In this document: positions 15,787-24,580 of the stretch, one piece after another
Numbering within the stretch: position 1 is the stretch's first letter
Layout of the letters: each line of letters starts with the position of its first letter
Assembly (NCBI GenBank): GCA_015060705.1
Contig: SUXY01000036.1
Span: forward strand, 1 to 32,690
Reading direction: 5' to 3'
Origin: Bacteroides sp.
GTDB taxonomy: Bacteria; Bacteroidota; Bacteroidia; Bacteroidales; Bacteroidaceae
Length of the DNA: 32,690 nt
Position numbers and translations under genes: made by a program
The notes under the pieces: model-generated
Database searches by the model: none
Seen by the model: only the letters and a program-made list of their open reading frames with translations
What the model was told of the DNA's origin: nothing

Positions 15787-15814
15787 AAGTGGATGTGTTT
15801 AAACACATCCACTT
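15787..15814 (+). terminator. Terminator hairpin, copy 2 of the dispersed repeat family
   Basis: A perfect 28-base palindrome whose arms begin AAGTGGATGTG and end CACATCCACTT. The stem shares its outer 11 bp exactly with copy 1 after sulP. It is not followed by a long T-run (GCCACTTTTA), so it is less clearly a terminator than the other copies. Confidence 0.65.
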
Positions 15815-15870
15815 GCCACTTTTACTTTTTCACGAAAAGTTTTAGTGGTATATATAGATTATGTAGCTTT

Positions 15871-16602
15871 TCAGAATTTGAACAATTGAATTCCTATTTG
15901 AAAGAATGCATTGTTTCTTTGTGGATTCCACATCATGCATGCATAAACAGGAATTTTATATTCTTTAAAAACTACATGTTTAGATATCTTCAATGCCGCA
16001 TGAACAATACCTGGAGAATTTCCGTAAAAATGAGAATCATTTCCAGCTTCATTCAATGCAAAGGCACCTCCAATACCTGTATCTATATTCCATCCTTTAT
16101 TTTGATAGATTGGATATTCTACATAAACGAATGTAGAATATTTATTGGCTGTATTGCTTGTATTCCGATCCCTTCCAAATAAGATAGTCGACCAGGCAAC
16201 AAACAAAGGAAATTGTTTTCCAAACCGATAACTGAGTGTGGCATCGATAAACCGTCCTGTAGAGTGAGCACTGTAATTGAAATATTCCTTATTGTTATAA
16301 GTTGCTCCCGGAGAGAAATTATAAGTATCCCAAACGGATAGATTCAACTGTCGGTACGTGAAGGATACATAATGGTTGAATTCCTTGTATGTACCACTGG
16401 TATTGGTTCCTCCCCATAAACCTATGCGGAAATATTCATTTTTGTCTGTAATACTTATGTCTGATGTGAATACCATCCCATCAGCCACTTCCATGCCTCG
16501 CCAAAGATGATTATTGGCTACATTGGCATGAAAATGGATTTGGGCATTCATGGAACAAAAGAATAGATCGCAAATAATTAATAATATAAAAATCCGTTTC
16601 AT
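15871..16602 (-). CDS. Putative outer-membrane beta-barrel protein of the polyol operon
   Basis: A 243-residue protein with signal peptide (1-20, ending SMNA). The rest alternates polar and aromatic residues and ends in IGIQLFKF, a C-terminal Phe typical of outer-membrane barrels. The early ANVANNHLWRGMEV resembles the start of TorF-type putative porins, which I propose only tentatively. It is the last gene of the polyol operon, and its ATG overlaps the kinase TGA (ATGA, 16599-16602), so the two are probably translationally coupled. A role in outer-membrane passage of the polyol is an inference from position. Confidence 0.6.
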   Translation of the reverse strand: MKRIFILLIICDLFFCSMNAQIHFHANVANNHLWRGMEVADGMVFTSDISITDKNEYFRIGLWGGTNTSGTYKEFNHYVSFTYRQLNLSVWDTYNFSPGATYNNKEYFNYSAHSTGRFIDATLSYRFGKQFPLFVAWSTILFGRDRNTSNTANKYSTFVYVEYPIYQNKGWNIDTGIGGAFALNEAGNDSHFYGNSPGIVHAALKISKHVVFKEYKIPVYACMMWNPQRNNAFFQIGIQLFKF

Positions 16603-17495
16603 CCGATTATATCTTTAGGTAATTGAATCATGGCTCCTTTCTGTGTACATACATAAGCAGATACTTTTACTGCCAATTGATGTGCCTCTACTGTATTTTT
16701 TCCTTGAAGAAGGGCAGAAATGAAAGTAGCGGTAAATGAATCACCGGCACCTACTGTATCGATTACATTTACTTTAGGAGTCTTTATATATGAATAATGA
16801 TGATCTGGTGTAAAGACATAACTACCTTTACTGCCACAAGTCAGAATCAGAATTTTCAGATTGTATTTATTGATAATGTTCCAACATTCATTTTCTAAAT
16901 CAATATCCGAGTATCCGAACAGTTTACAAATAGCTATTAATTCTTCATCGTTTATTTTCAGTACATTACATTTTTCCATAGATTGATTAAGAATTTCCTT
17001 TGTATAAAAACTCTGACGTAAGTTTACATCAAAGATTTTGTAAGTATTCTTATCATTTGGCATGGTATCCAAAAAATGGTTGATTGTTTCTCTGGAAATA
17101 ATATTACGTTGTGCCAATGATCCGAAACATACAACGGAAGTATTTTTAGCCAATTCTTTCAGTTTAGAAGAAAACTGGATATTGTCCCAAGCTACATTTT
17201 CTTTAATATGATAGTAAGGAATACCCTTTTCGTCTAATTCTATTTGTACTGTACCTGTATCGAATGGTACAGTTTCTATATATTCATTCAATCCCTTTTC
17301 TTTAATTTTTTTATGTAGTGATTCTCCCAAAGAGTCCTTTCCTATAGCACTAATAACATAACTATTGAATCCGAATTGTGAAGTGTGATAAACAAAATTT
17401 GCAGGGGCACCTCCTAATTCCATTCCTTCAGGTAATACATCCCAAAGAAGTTCTCCGATACCTACGATTGTCTTTTTCATATTCGTTGTAATCAT
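16599..17495 (-). CDS. PfkB-family sugar kinase (fructokinase-like)
   Basis: A 298-residue cytoplasmic kinase of the ribokinase/PfkB family. The N-terminal VGIGELLWDVLPEGMELGGAP is close to bacterial fructokinases (GELLWD, then GGAPAN for the sugar). The C-terminal VIDTVGAGDSFTATF holds the anion-hole GAGD (249-252) with the catalytic base Asp252. The expected reaction is ATP-dependent phosphorylation of a ketohexose or ketopentose produced by the dehydrogenase. The ATG at 17495 overlaps the dehydrogenase stop in an ATGA, which favours this start over the Met five codons later. Confidence 0.88.
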   Translation of the reverse strand: MITTNMKKTIVGIGELLWDVLPEGMELGGAPANFVYHTSQFGFNSYVISAIGKDSLGESLHKKIKEKGLNEYIETVPFDTGTVQIELDEKGIPYYHIKENVAWDNIQFSSKLKELAKNTSVVCFGSLAQRNIISRETINHFLDTMPNDKNTYKIFDVNLRQSFYTKEILNQSMEKCNVLKINDEELIAICKLFGYSDIDLENECWNIINKYNLKILILTCGSKGSYVFTPDHHYSYIKTPKVNVIDTVGAGDSFTATFISALLQGKNTVEAHQLAVKVSAYVCTQKGAMIQLPKDIIG

Positions 17496-18538
17496 GAAAT
17501 TTTGATGACTGATTTGACTATGTTGGCTTTATCGTGGATACTGACATCCATAGCATGCTGAATATCGTCAAAATCAAAAATATTGCTGACTATTCCTTTT
17601 AGGTTTACTTTTCCAGATGCTACGGCTTCGATAGCCATCGGATAAATGTGCCGATAACGAAATACAGTCTTGAATGTTAGTTCCTTGTCCAGTGCGAGGC
17701 TAAGCGGTAAAGTCATTTCACCGCTTTTTGAATAGCCTACAAGCACAATGGTAGCACCTTTTTTGGTAATCTGGATTGCCTGGCGGGTAGTGATTTCCAT
17801 ACCAGCCGTTTCAATAACCAAATCTGCTCCCTTTCCTCCTGTCAATCTTTCTACCTCTTGTATTATATCCTGTTCTTTAGAATTGATGATATGAGTTGCT
17901 CCTAGTTCTAAAGCCTTATCCAATCGTTTTTGCATGATATCTACCACACATATTTTAGAAACACCTTTGGCCTTCAATGCCATCATGGAAACTAATCCGA
18001 TGCATCCTGCGCCGAATACAACTGCTGTTTGTCCACATTGGGCTCCACCTTGGTTGGCGGCATGAAATCCTACAGCCAATGGTTCTATTAGAGCCCCTTC
18101 TAAAGTGCTTACATTATTAGGCAGTTTAAAGCATAAATCAGCATCATGTGCTACATATTCTTGAAATACACCATTAATAGGAGGAGTGGCGAAGAAAATA
18201 ACATCATTACAAAGATTATAGTTGCCTGCTTTGCAATGTTCGCAATGTCCACATGTCTTACCAGGTTCTAAAGCTACATAATCTCCTGGTTTTAAATGTT
18301 TCACCTTTTTACCTATTTCTACGACCACCCCTCCTGGTTCATGGCCTAAAACAAATGGAGGTTCTACTATATAATTACCTATTCTTCCGGTTTCGTAATA
18401 ATGCATATCCGATCCGCAGATACCCACATATTCCAATTTTACTAATACTTCGTTGTCTTTCGGTTGTGGAATTTCTTTTTCTACAAATCCTATTTTTCCA
18501 ATACCGTTCATGACGGCTACTTTCATTGTATTTTTCAT
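17492..18538 (-). CDS. Zinc-dependent polyol dehydrogenase (sorbitol/xylitol type)
   Basis: A 348-residue cytoplasmic medium-chain dehydrogenase. GICGSDMHYYETGRIGNYIV with Cys41 and the following GHE (His66, Glu67) are the catalytic-zinc ligands and read very like sorbitol and xylitol dehydrogenases. Cys96, Cys99, Cys102 and Cys110 bind the structural zinc. VFGAGCIGLVSMMALKAKG is the NAD-binding Rossmann turn. The likely reaction is NAD-dependent oxidation of a polyol such as sorbitol to fructose or xylitol to xylulose; the exact substrate cannot be read from sequence. It lies 7 bases after the transporter and overlaps the kinase by 4 bases. Confidence 0.9.
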   Translation of the reverse strand: MKNTMKVAVMNGIGKIGFVEKEIPQPKDNEVLVKLEYVGICGSDMHYYETGRIGNYIVEPPFVLGHEPGGVVVEIGKKVKHLKPGDYVALEPGKTCGHCEHCKAGNYNLCNDVIFFATPPINGVFQEYVAHDADLCFKLPNNVSTLEGALIEPLAVGFHAANQGGAQCGQTAVVFGAGCIGLVSMMALKAKGVSKICVVDIMQKRLDKALELGATHIINSKEQDIIQEVERLTGGKGADLVIETAGMEITTRQAIQITKKGATIVLVGYSKSGEMTLPLSLALDKELTFKTVFRYRHIYPMAIEAVASGKVNLKGIVSNIFDFDDIQHAMDVSIHDKANIVKSVIKIS

Positions 18539-18545
18539 AAGTAAT

Positions 18546-19910
18546 TTATTTGTTTTTTTGATAATTAATAATGTTTACAATTCGATTATAAGTATGCTTG
18601 TTCAGTTTATAGTAGAATAGGACAAAAGCTGTCAGTATCCACAATATTCCTGGAATGGTACTGAAACAATGGTGCATGATAGAAATTACCTCCTGGTTTT
18701 GTTCTACGTTTGGTACATAACCGGCAATACCCAATGTTAAGGCCAATAAAGATGTGCCCAATGCCATACCAATTTTATTACCCAATGAAATGAAAGCATA
18801 TTGGAATCCATCATTACGAATACCGGTTTTCCATTCTCCATACTCTACACAGTCCGGTATAATGGCATAAATGGCTGTATTGAAACCGGAAAAGAAAAAT
18901 TGGGATAAGGCTGCAAATACATAGAAAGGTACAGGAGATGTGTTCGGACTGAAAAAATATAATCCAATCATGGTAATTCCTGATCCAAGCGCAAAGATCG
19001 AAGCTGCCCATCCTTTATTGGTTGTCCATTTGAATATCCATGGAAAACAAGCTGCTCCAATAATGGATGGAACAATGATGGCTAGTGAATATAAAGAAAA
19101 TAGATTGGCATTTCCTTCCACATATGTAAAGTAATAGATCATGTCCGCATTTCTTCCATAGAGGATGAATCCGAAAAGTATTTGACCTGCTAAAGCCAAT
19201 AGATATGGTTTATTCTTCATTACTGCCTTTAATTGTACCATCATAGGATACCTTTGTTGTTTGGGAATTTCGACAACCTCTTTTGTCTTGGCAAAACAAA
19301 ATATATGGCAAGCAGAAAATATGATACCATAAAGAACAGCTATCCATAAATAACCTTGTTGGGAATTACCATTACCAAAAAAATCAATCAATGGTATGGT
19401 GATAATGTTGATGATACCGATGGCTACCATAGCGCTTACCGATCGGGAAGTATTGATTTGTGCCCGTTCATCCATATTCTGTGTCATTGCACCACACAAT
19501 GTACCATAAGGAATATTTACACATGTATATCCAAGTACCAAAATACAATAGGTGATGGACATATAAAGTATCTTGTTTATTTGGCTCATTTCCGGATGTG
19601 CCCAGAAAGTGAGTATTAAGATAAGAGTAGTGAATGGAGCACCAAAAAGAAGCCATGGACGATAACGACCCCAACGACTTCTTGTCTTGTCGCTTAATCC
19701 TCCGATAATAGGATCATTGATTGCATCCCATATTCGGGATAACAACATTAAAGTAGCAACAGCACTCATACTTATTCCGAAAACATCAGTATAGAAAATC
19801 ATCAAGAAGTTTCCGACAAACATCCAACTGAAATTGCATCCTACATCTCCCATTCCATAAGCAAATTTGCTGATGAAGGGAATTTTTGATTGTTTTACTT
19901 CGTTTTTCAT
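18546..19910 (-). CDS. GPH-family sugar/polyol:cation symporter
   Basis: A 454-residue inner-membrane protein with about 12 hydrophobic segments. Family signatures of the glycoside-pentoside-hexuronide symporters are visible: KFAYGMGDVGCNFSW at the N-terminus, then RIWDAINDPIIGGLSDKTRSRWGRYRPW between helices 2 and 3, and DCVEYGEWKTGIRNDG in the C-terminal half. These carriers bring in glycosides, pentoses or uronides with Na+ or H+. As first gene of the operon, it probably imports the polyol used by the dehydrogenase and kinase. The promoter is not sharp; TACTTTCG at 19948-19955 (minus) is a one-mismatch -7 box. Confidence 0.88.
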   Translation of the reverse strand: MKNEVKQSKIPFISKFAYGMGDVGCNFSWMFVGNFLMIFYTDVFGISMSAVATLMLLSRIWDAINDPIIGGLSDKTRSRWGRYRPWLLFGAPFTTLILILTFWAHPEMSQINKILYMSITYCILVLGYTCVNIPYGTLCGAMTQNMDERAQINTSRSVSAMVAIGIINIITIPLIDFFGNGNSQQGYLWIAVLYGIIFSACHIFCFAKTKEVVEIPKQQRYPMMVQLKAVMKNKPYLLALAGQILFGFILYGRNADMIYYFTYVEGNANLFSLYSLAIIVPSIIGAACFPWIFKWTTNKGWAASIFALGSGITMIGLYFFSPNTSPVPFYVFAALSQFFFSGFNTAIYAIIPDCVEYGEWKTGIRNDGFQYAFISLGNKIGMALGTSLLALTLGIAGYVPNVEQNQEVISIMHHCFSTIPGILWILTAFVLFYYKLNKHTYNRIVNIINYQKNK

Positions 19911-20000
19911 GGTTATAATTTTTAGAGTTTTTTTTCTTGTTCTGAAGCGAAAGTAGTGATAGAAGAAATACTAAATCATTGTTTTTCAATTTTTTTTTTT

Positions 20001-20014
20001 CGCAAACGTTATCG
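20001..20014 (+). promoter_or_regulatory. LacI-type operator core, site 1
   Basis: CGCAAACGTTATCG has the CG-NN-AACGTT-NN-CG form of LacI/CcpA-type operators. Only the outer CG pairs and the AACGTT core are symmetric. It lies between the divergent transporter and lacI genes and overlaps site 2 by two bases. Confidence 0.65.
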
Positions 20015-20026
20015 GAAACGTTATCG
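20013..20026 (+). promoter_or_regulatory. LacI-type operator core, site 2
   Basis: CGGAAACGTTATCG has the same CG-NN-AACGTT-NN-CG form as site 1. Its centre is 12 bases from site 1 and 19 from site 3. Confidence 0.65.
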
Positions 20027-20029
20027 AAA

Positions 20030-20047
20030 TTCGCAAACGTTTGCGAA
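20030..20047 (+). promoter_or_regulatory. LacI-type operator, site 3: perfect 18-bp palindrome
   Basis: TTCGCAAACGTTTGCGAA is fully symmetric. The TTTG at 20040-20043 is both part of the operator and the -33 box of the lacI promoter, 21 nt before its -7 box. Repressor binding here would shut off lacI, so autoregulation is likely. Confidence 0.8.
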
Positions 20048-20064
20048 ATAGTATGAATAATTGC

Positions 20065-20072
20065 TATCTTTG
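20065..20072 (+). promoter_or_regulatory. Promoter -7 box TATCTTTG for lacI, with TTTG at 20040
   Basis: This is a near-ideal Bacteroides promoter: TTTG-N21-TATCTTTG. The transcript would start close to 20079, so the ATG at 20081 would be almost leaderless. The inner ATG at 20102 is a plausible alternative start. Confidence 0.7.
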
Positions 20073-20080
20073 TCCATGGA

Positions 20081-21109
20081 ATGAAAAACATGATAGAAAA
20101 AATGAAGCATGTAACTATTGTAGATATAGCCAAAGAATTGAATATATCCGTTTCAGCTGTTTCGAGAGCCTTGCGTAATGATGATTATAATGTCAATAAA
20201 GAAACTAAGGAAATAATACTGGAAACAGCTAAAAGAATGGGATACAAACGCAATGAACTTGCAGTTAATTTACGTAAGCAGAATACCCGTACTATTGGTA
20301 TTATTGTTCCTGAAATAGTAACCCCATTTTATATGAATTTCATTACTCATGCTCAGGAATTCTTGAATTATGAAGGTTATCGGGTTATATTGGCACAATC
20401 TCATGAAGATGCAGATTCCGAGAGAATCAATCTACAGATGATGGAAGACTATCGGGTAGAAGGAATCATTATAAGCGTTTGCCATAATCGGAAGAATATA
20501 GATATTTACATGGATTTGATAGATAAAGGAATTCCGTTGGTCTTCATAGATAGGACAGTCAAAAATATTCCTGCATCTCAAGTGAAAATAGACGACTATA
20601 TGAAAGCTTTTTTCATGGTCGAACATCTGATTCGGTTGGGTAAAAGACAGATAGTACACTTGGCAGGACCTTCTTATATACGTAATTCATTGTATAGAAA
20701 GAATGGCTATAAGGATGCCTTGAAAAAATTCCAAATACCTTTTGATCCGGCATATTTAATTAGTTCAGGAGTCAATTATGAAGATGGAGAAAAATCCATG
20801 GAGGCGTTCATTCAGAAGAAAATTCCATTTGATGCGGTTTTCTGCTTTACCGAAATGTCCGCTTTCGGAGCTAAGAGTTGTTTACAACAACATGGTCTTT
20901 CTATCCCGAAGGATGTGTCCATTTGTTGTATTTCCGGAACTGTTTTATCTACTTTGGTTCATCCATCCATGACGGCAGTGGAACAACCGGTAAAATTGAT
21001 GGCCAAAACATCAGTTGAACTCATGATAGAGAAATTAGAAAATCCGAAAGTTCCGAATAGGGAAGTTATATTGGATGCTGAAATGATAATAAGAGAGTCA
21101 ACTGAATAA
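20081..21109 (+). CDS. LacI-family transcriptional regulator of the polyol operon
   Basis: A 342-residue protein. The N-terminal HTH and hinge VTIVDIAKELNISVSAVSRA is the LacI signature, and the effector-binding domain follows (RTIGIIVPEIVTPFYMNFI onwards, RVEGIIISV, DAVFCFTEMSAFGAK). Such regulators usually bind operators as dimers and release or grip DNA on sugar binding. It is divergent from the polyol operon, with three operator cores in the 170-bp gap. The real start may be 20102 (MKHVTIVDIA), since the promoter leaves little leader before 20081. Four bases after its stop the TSUP gene begins, so downstream genes may be co-transcribed. Confidence 0.92.
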   Translation: MKNMIEKMKHVTIVDIAKELNISVSAVSRALRNDDYNVNKETKEIILETAKRMGYKRNELAVNLRKQNTRTIGIIVPEIVTPFYMNFITHAQEFLNYEGYRVILAQSHEDADSERINLQMMEDYRVEGIIISVCHNRKNIDIYMDLIDKGIPLVFIDRTVKNIPASQVKIDDYMKAFFMVEHLIRLGKRQIVHLAGPSYIRNSLYRKNGYKDALKKFQIPFDPAYLISSGVNYEDGEKSMEAFIQKKIPFDAVFCFTEMSAFGAKSCLQQHGLSIPKDVSICCISGTVLSTLVHPSMTAVEQPVKLMAKTSVELMIEKLENPKVPNREVILDAEMIIRESTE

Positions 21110-21113
21110 TAAT

Positions 21114-21833
21114 ATGGTTTTATTGTTTGTTTTTCTTTTAACCATTGTTGCCAGCTTTATCCAACGGGTAAGCGGATTTGAATTCGGCATCTTCGTGATG
21201 ATGTTCTTTCCTTTCTTTTTGCCTTCGTATGGTGAATCGGTGATGCTTTCTGGCTTGTTGGCGGGAAGTACAGCGCTGATGATTGCCGTGAAGAATTGGA
21301 AATACATCCGTTGGCGAATGATGGGTTGGGTAGTTTTCTTTAATGTACTGTTTTCTTTTTTGGCTACCGAATACATGCGTTCGATGAGCAACTCTACCTT
21401 AAAACAATGCTTGGGAGTGATGCTGATTCTTATTGCTCTGTACTTCTTTTTTGGAGAAGGACGAATGGGAAAGATTTTCAAATCCAAACCGGCTCAAGTT
21501 ACAATTGGTAGTATCAGCGGTATAATGGGTGGAATGTTTGCCATGCCTGGTCCTCCCATTGTTCTTTATTGCATCAGTACATTGGAAGACAAGCGAGAGT
21601 ATGTTACAACTCTCCAAGCCTTTTCGGTGGTATTGAATATTTTCTATACCCTTTTCCGAACCAAGGCAGGATTCTATTCAGACGATACCTGGCTTTGTTG
21701 GGTGATTGGAATAGGAGGTGCTATTATTGGTTCTTCTTTGGGTGCAAGATGTTTTGAAATTATCAGTAACCGTATGTTGAAGTTGATAGTCTATGGTATG
21801 ATGATCATTAGTGGATTGGTAGCAATATTATGA
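21114..21833 (+). CDS. TSUP (TauE/SafE) family membrane protein
   Basis: A 239-residue inner-membrane protein with about seven or eight hydrophobic segments in two similar halves. The stretches VASFIQRVSGFEFGIFVM and ISGIMGGMFAMPGPPIVLY occupy corresponding places in each half, as in TauE/SafE permeases. These carry sulfite, sulfonates or other small organic anions, mostly outward. The substrate here is unknown. The ATG follows the lacI stop by 4 bases, and its stop overlaps the start of the HAD gene (ATGA, 21830-21833), showing a tight operon. Confidence 0.82.
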   Translation: MVLLFVFLLTIVASFIQRVSGFEFGIFVMMFFPFFLPSYGESVMLSGLLAGSTALMIAVKNWKYIRWRMMGWVVFFNVLFSFLATEYMRSMSNSTLKQCLGVMLILIALYFFFGEGRMGKIFKSKPAQVTIGSISGIMGGMFAMPGPPIVLYCISTLEDKREYVTTLQAFSVVLNIFYTLFRTKAGFYSDDTWLCWVIGIGGAIIGSSLGARCFEIISNRMLKLIVYGMMIISGLVAIL

Positions 21834-22474
21834 AAATAAAACTGATTATATTCGATTTTGATGGTACATTGGCTGATACTCGTCAGCTTATTGTAGAAAC
21901 CATGCAACAAACGATTCAAGCATTGGGATTGCCTACTTGTACCGATGAACAATGTACATCGATGATTGGTCTTCCTTTGAAACAAGCTTTCACAGAGTTG
22001 ATTCCGATGTCTGATGAAATGGGTGATCGATGTGTAGATACTTATCGACAAATCTTCAACGAGAATAATGCTTCGTATGTGATTCCTACATTTCCTCATG
22101 TGATTGATACTCTTTTTCGTCTTTCTGCCGAGGGATATATCTTGACTATTGCCAGTAGTCGAAGCCGTAAGAGTTTGCTGGATTTCGTTCATACCATGCA
22201 TCTGGAAGAAATCTTTCCTTATATATTAGGTGCTGATGATGTCATTCATGCCAAGCCACACCCTGAACCTGTATTGCGTACACTCGAAGCTTTTGATTGT
22301 TCATCGGAAGAAGCCCTCGTGGTAGGTGATATGAAATATGATATTGAGATGGGTCGTCGAGCGGGTACTCGTACTTGTGGAGTAACATACGGAAACGGCT
22401 CCCCTCAAGAATTGAGAGAAGCCGGTGCTGATTTTGTGGTCAATGATTTTGAGAAAATACTTACGTTGATATAA
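21830..22474 (+). CDS. HAD-superfamily phosphatase (phosphoglycolate-phosphatase-like)
   Basis: A 214-residue cytoplasmic hydrolase. Motif I is FDFDGTLADT with Asp9 (nucleophile) and Asp11; motif II is IASSRS; motif III is HAKPHPEP; and motif IV is VVGDMKYDIEMG. The four-helix cap sits between motifs I and II. Members remove phosphate from phosphoglycolate, sugar phosphates, pyrophosphate and similar compounds; the substrate here is unknown. Its start overlaps the TSUP stop by 4 bases, and GH20 follows after 22 bases, so the three are probably one transcript. Confidence 0.88.
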   Translation: MKIKLIIFDFDGTLADTRQLIVETMQQTIQALGLPTCTDEQCTSMIGLPLKQAFTELIPMSDEMGDRCVDTYRQIFNENNASYVIPTFPHVIDTLFRLSAEGYILTIASSRSRKSLLDFVHTMHLEEIFPYILGADDVIHAKPHPEPVLRTLEAFDCSSEEALVVGDMKYDIEMGRRAGTRTCGVTYGNGSPQELREAGADFVVNDFEKILTLI

Positions 22475-22496
22475 AATTCATTAACTAATAAATACG

Positions 22497-24479
22497 ATGA
22501 AAAAGATTTTTATTTTATTCAGTTTGTTTGTGATATGTTTGATGGTAGATGCTCAAAACCCTTGTCCACAAGTGATTCCTGCCCTTCAACAATGGAAAGG
22601 AGCAAAGGGAATCCTAATCCTTCCCACACAAGGAAATATTATCATCAATCCTTCAGATGAAAAAGTACTTTCTTCTACTGCTTTAATATTGAAAGACGAT
22701 TTGAGAGAATTGTTAGGTTGGGAATATGATATTAGCATCGGAAAGGCTAAGAAAAATGACATCTATCTGTCACTCTCCAAACCTGATGAACAATTAGGGA
22801 AAGAAGGCTATACATTAAGCATTATGAATAAGGTGAGCATCGAAGCACCCACTACTCAAGGTGTATTTTGGGGAACTCGGACTCTTCTGCAAATGCTTCA
22901 TCGTCAGAAAGCAAAGTTGACGAAGGGTACCATACGGGATTGGCCAGAATTTTCCAATCGAGGTTTTATGCTCGATGTAGGACGCAAGTTCTTCACAATT
23001 GAATATCTGAAACAACAAATCAAAGTGCTTTCGTTCTACAAGATGAATGAGTTTCAGATTCATCTGAACGACAATGGTTTCCCACAATTCTTCGACAACG
23101 ACTGGAACAAGACATATGCAGCCTTCCGACTGGAAAGTGAACGTTTCCCAGGACTTACTGCCAAGGACGGTTCGTATACCAAGAAGGAATTTACCGAACT
23201 CCAACGCATGGGAATGGAATATGGAGTAAACATTATTCCTGAAATAGATATTCCGGCACACTCATTGGCTTTTGCTCATTACAAGCCCGAAATCGGATCG
23301 AAAGAATATGGTATGGATCACTTCGATTTATACAAAGAAGAAACTTATAAGTTTGTCGATGCTTTGTTGGATGAGTATCTATCAGGAGAAAATCCGGTAT
23401 TCATTGGTCCCGATGTACATATTGGCACAGATGAGTACAATAAGAAAGAAGCCGAACAATACCGATATTTTACCGACCGATATTTAAAGTATGTGGCGAG
23501 CTATGGCAAGACTCCTCGTATGTGGGGCGGATTGAAATGGCTTCCTGGAAAGACTCCGGTGCAAGCGGAAGGCGTAACTGTGAATGCCTGGTCATTTGAT
23601 TGGGTAGATCCCGAAGTCTCCATTAAAGAAGGATATAAACTTATCAATACTTGTGATACCTATTTATATATTGTGCCGGGTGCAGGCTATTATCGGGAGT
23701 TTCTCGACCACCAATGGCTTTATGAAAAATGGACACCTTGGATGATGAACAGAAAGCAAACGCTTCCAGTGGGTACTCCGGGAGTATTGGGTGGTATGTT
23801 TGCCGTATGGAATGACCAATGTGGAAATGGTATCTCCGAACAAGACGTATATTATCGTTCTTTTCCAGCCATTCAAGTGTTGGCTGAACGGATGTGGAAG
23901 GGTGACAATCAGAAAGAAGTTCCTTTTACGGAATTCGAAACCCTTTGTCAATCGATGCCTGAAGCACCGGGAGTGAATCTCTTGGGAAGAATTGAAAAGG
24001 AAACTTCTTTAGTGGAAGAAAAAACTTTAACCGGTAAAGAATCTATAGAAACAACCTTAGCTGAAGTAGGTTATCCTTACACCATATCGTTCAGCATTTG
24101 TCCAGACGAAAAGCCAAATATCAGTGGTATACTTTTCCAAGGACCTCATTCTACAGTTTATACCAATTGGGAAAATACGGGTCGAATTGCTTTTACCCGA
24201 GATGGATATGCATTCAGTTTTGGTTCTTTTGTTTTACCTGAAAAAGAATGGACAGATATTATTATCAAAGGCGATTGGAAAGGTACTTCACTTTACGTAA
24301 ATGGAAAACTCCAAGAACGTCTTGAAGGAAGGAAAAAGCGAGTTTACAATCCGAAATACAATCGACTGGAAAGTATGCCGATACAAGAAACTTTAATTTT
24401 CCCATTGAAATACATTGGTGATAAGATTAATGGCTTCAAGGGAAAAATAAAGGATATAACTATTCAACAAGTGAAGTAA
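22497..24479 (+). CDS. GH20 beta-N-acetylhexosaminidase with C-terminal LamG-like domain
   Basis: A 660-residue secreted or periplasmic glycosidase. It has a signal peptide (1-19), an N-terminal GH20b-type domain (~25-145), and the GH20 barrel (~150-490) starting RGFMLDVGRKFFTIEYLKQQ. HIGTDEY carries Asp312-Glu313, the pair used in substrate-assisted cleavage; most relatives read HIGGDE. Residues ~510-660 look like a concanavalin/LamG-like beta-sandwich (GILFQGPHSTVYTN, LYVNGKLQERLEG). The enzyme probably removes terminal GlcNAc or GalNAc from host glycans or peptidoglycan fragments. It ends the lacI-TSUP-HAD-GH20 run; a hairpin follows. Confidence 0.9.
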   Translation: MKKIFILFSLFVICLMVDAQNPCPQVIPALQQWKGAKGILILPTQGNIIINPSDEKVLSSTALILKDDLRELLGWEYDISIGKAKKNDIYLSLSKPDEQLGKEGYTLSIMNKVSIEAPTTQGVFWGTRTLLQMLHRQKAKLTKGTIRDWPEFSNRGFMLDVGRKFFTIEYLKQQIKVLSFYKMNEFQIHLNDNGFPQFFDNDWNKTYAAFRLESERFPGLTAKDGSYTKKEFTELQRMGMEYGVNIIPEIDIPAHSLAFAHYKPEIGSKEYGMDHFDLYKEETYKFVDALLDEYLSGENPVFIGPDVHIGTDEYNKKEAEQYRYFTDRYLKYVASYGKTPRMWGGLKWLPGKTPVQAEGVTVNAWSFDWVDPEVSIKEGYKLINTCDTYLYIVPGAGYYREFLDHQWLYEKWTPWMMNRKQTLPVGTPGVLGGMFAVWNDQCGNGISEQDVYYRSFPAIQVLAERMWKGDNQKEVPFTEFETLCQSMPEAPGVNLLGRIEKETSLVEEKTLTGKESIETTLAEVGYPYTISFSICPDEKPNISGILFQGPHSTVYTNWENTGRIAFTRDGYAFSFGSFVLPEKEWTDIIIKGDWKGTSLYVNGKLQERLEGRKKRVYNPKYNRLESMPIQETLIFPLKYIGDKINGFKGKIKDITIQQVK

Positions 24480-24504
24480 CCTATCATATTATTATATAAA
24501 GCAT

Positions 24505-24549
24505 AGCGAAGAATCTCAATAATGTCCTCTTTATTCAAGATTCTTCGCT
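24505..24549 (+). terminator. Hairpin between convergent GH20 and panE
   Basis: AGCGAAGAATCT pairs perfectly with AGATTCTTCGCT, with a further AATAA/TTATT pairing inside. T-runs on either side are short, so it may be a bidirectional but Rho-assisted or weak terminator. Confidence 0.55.
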
Positions 24550-24580
24550 TTGTTCTGAATGACCTTAACTGATGTCAATG

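Noticed and set aside
19981..20047. CRISPR-like or direct-repeat array
   Set aside because: The repeated AACGTT cores are three LacI-type operators, not spaced repeats with unique spacers.
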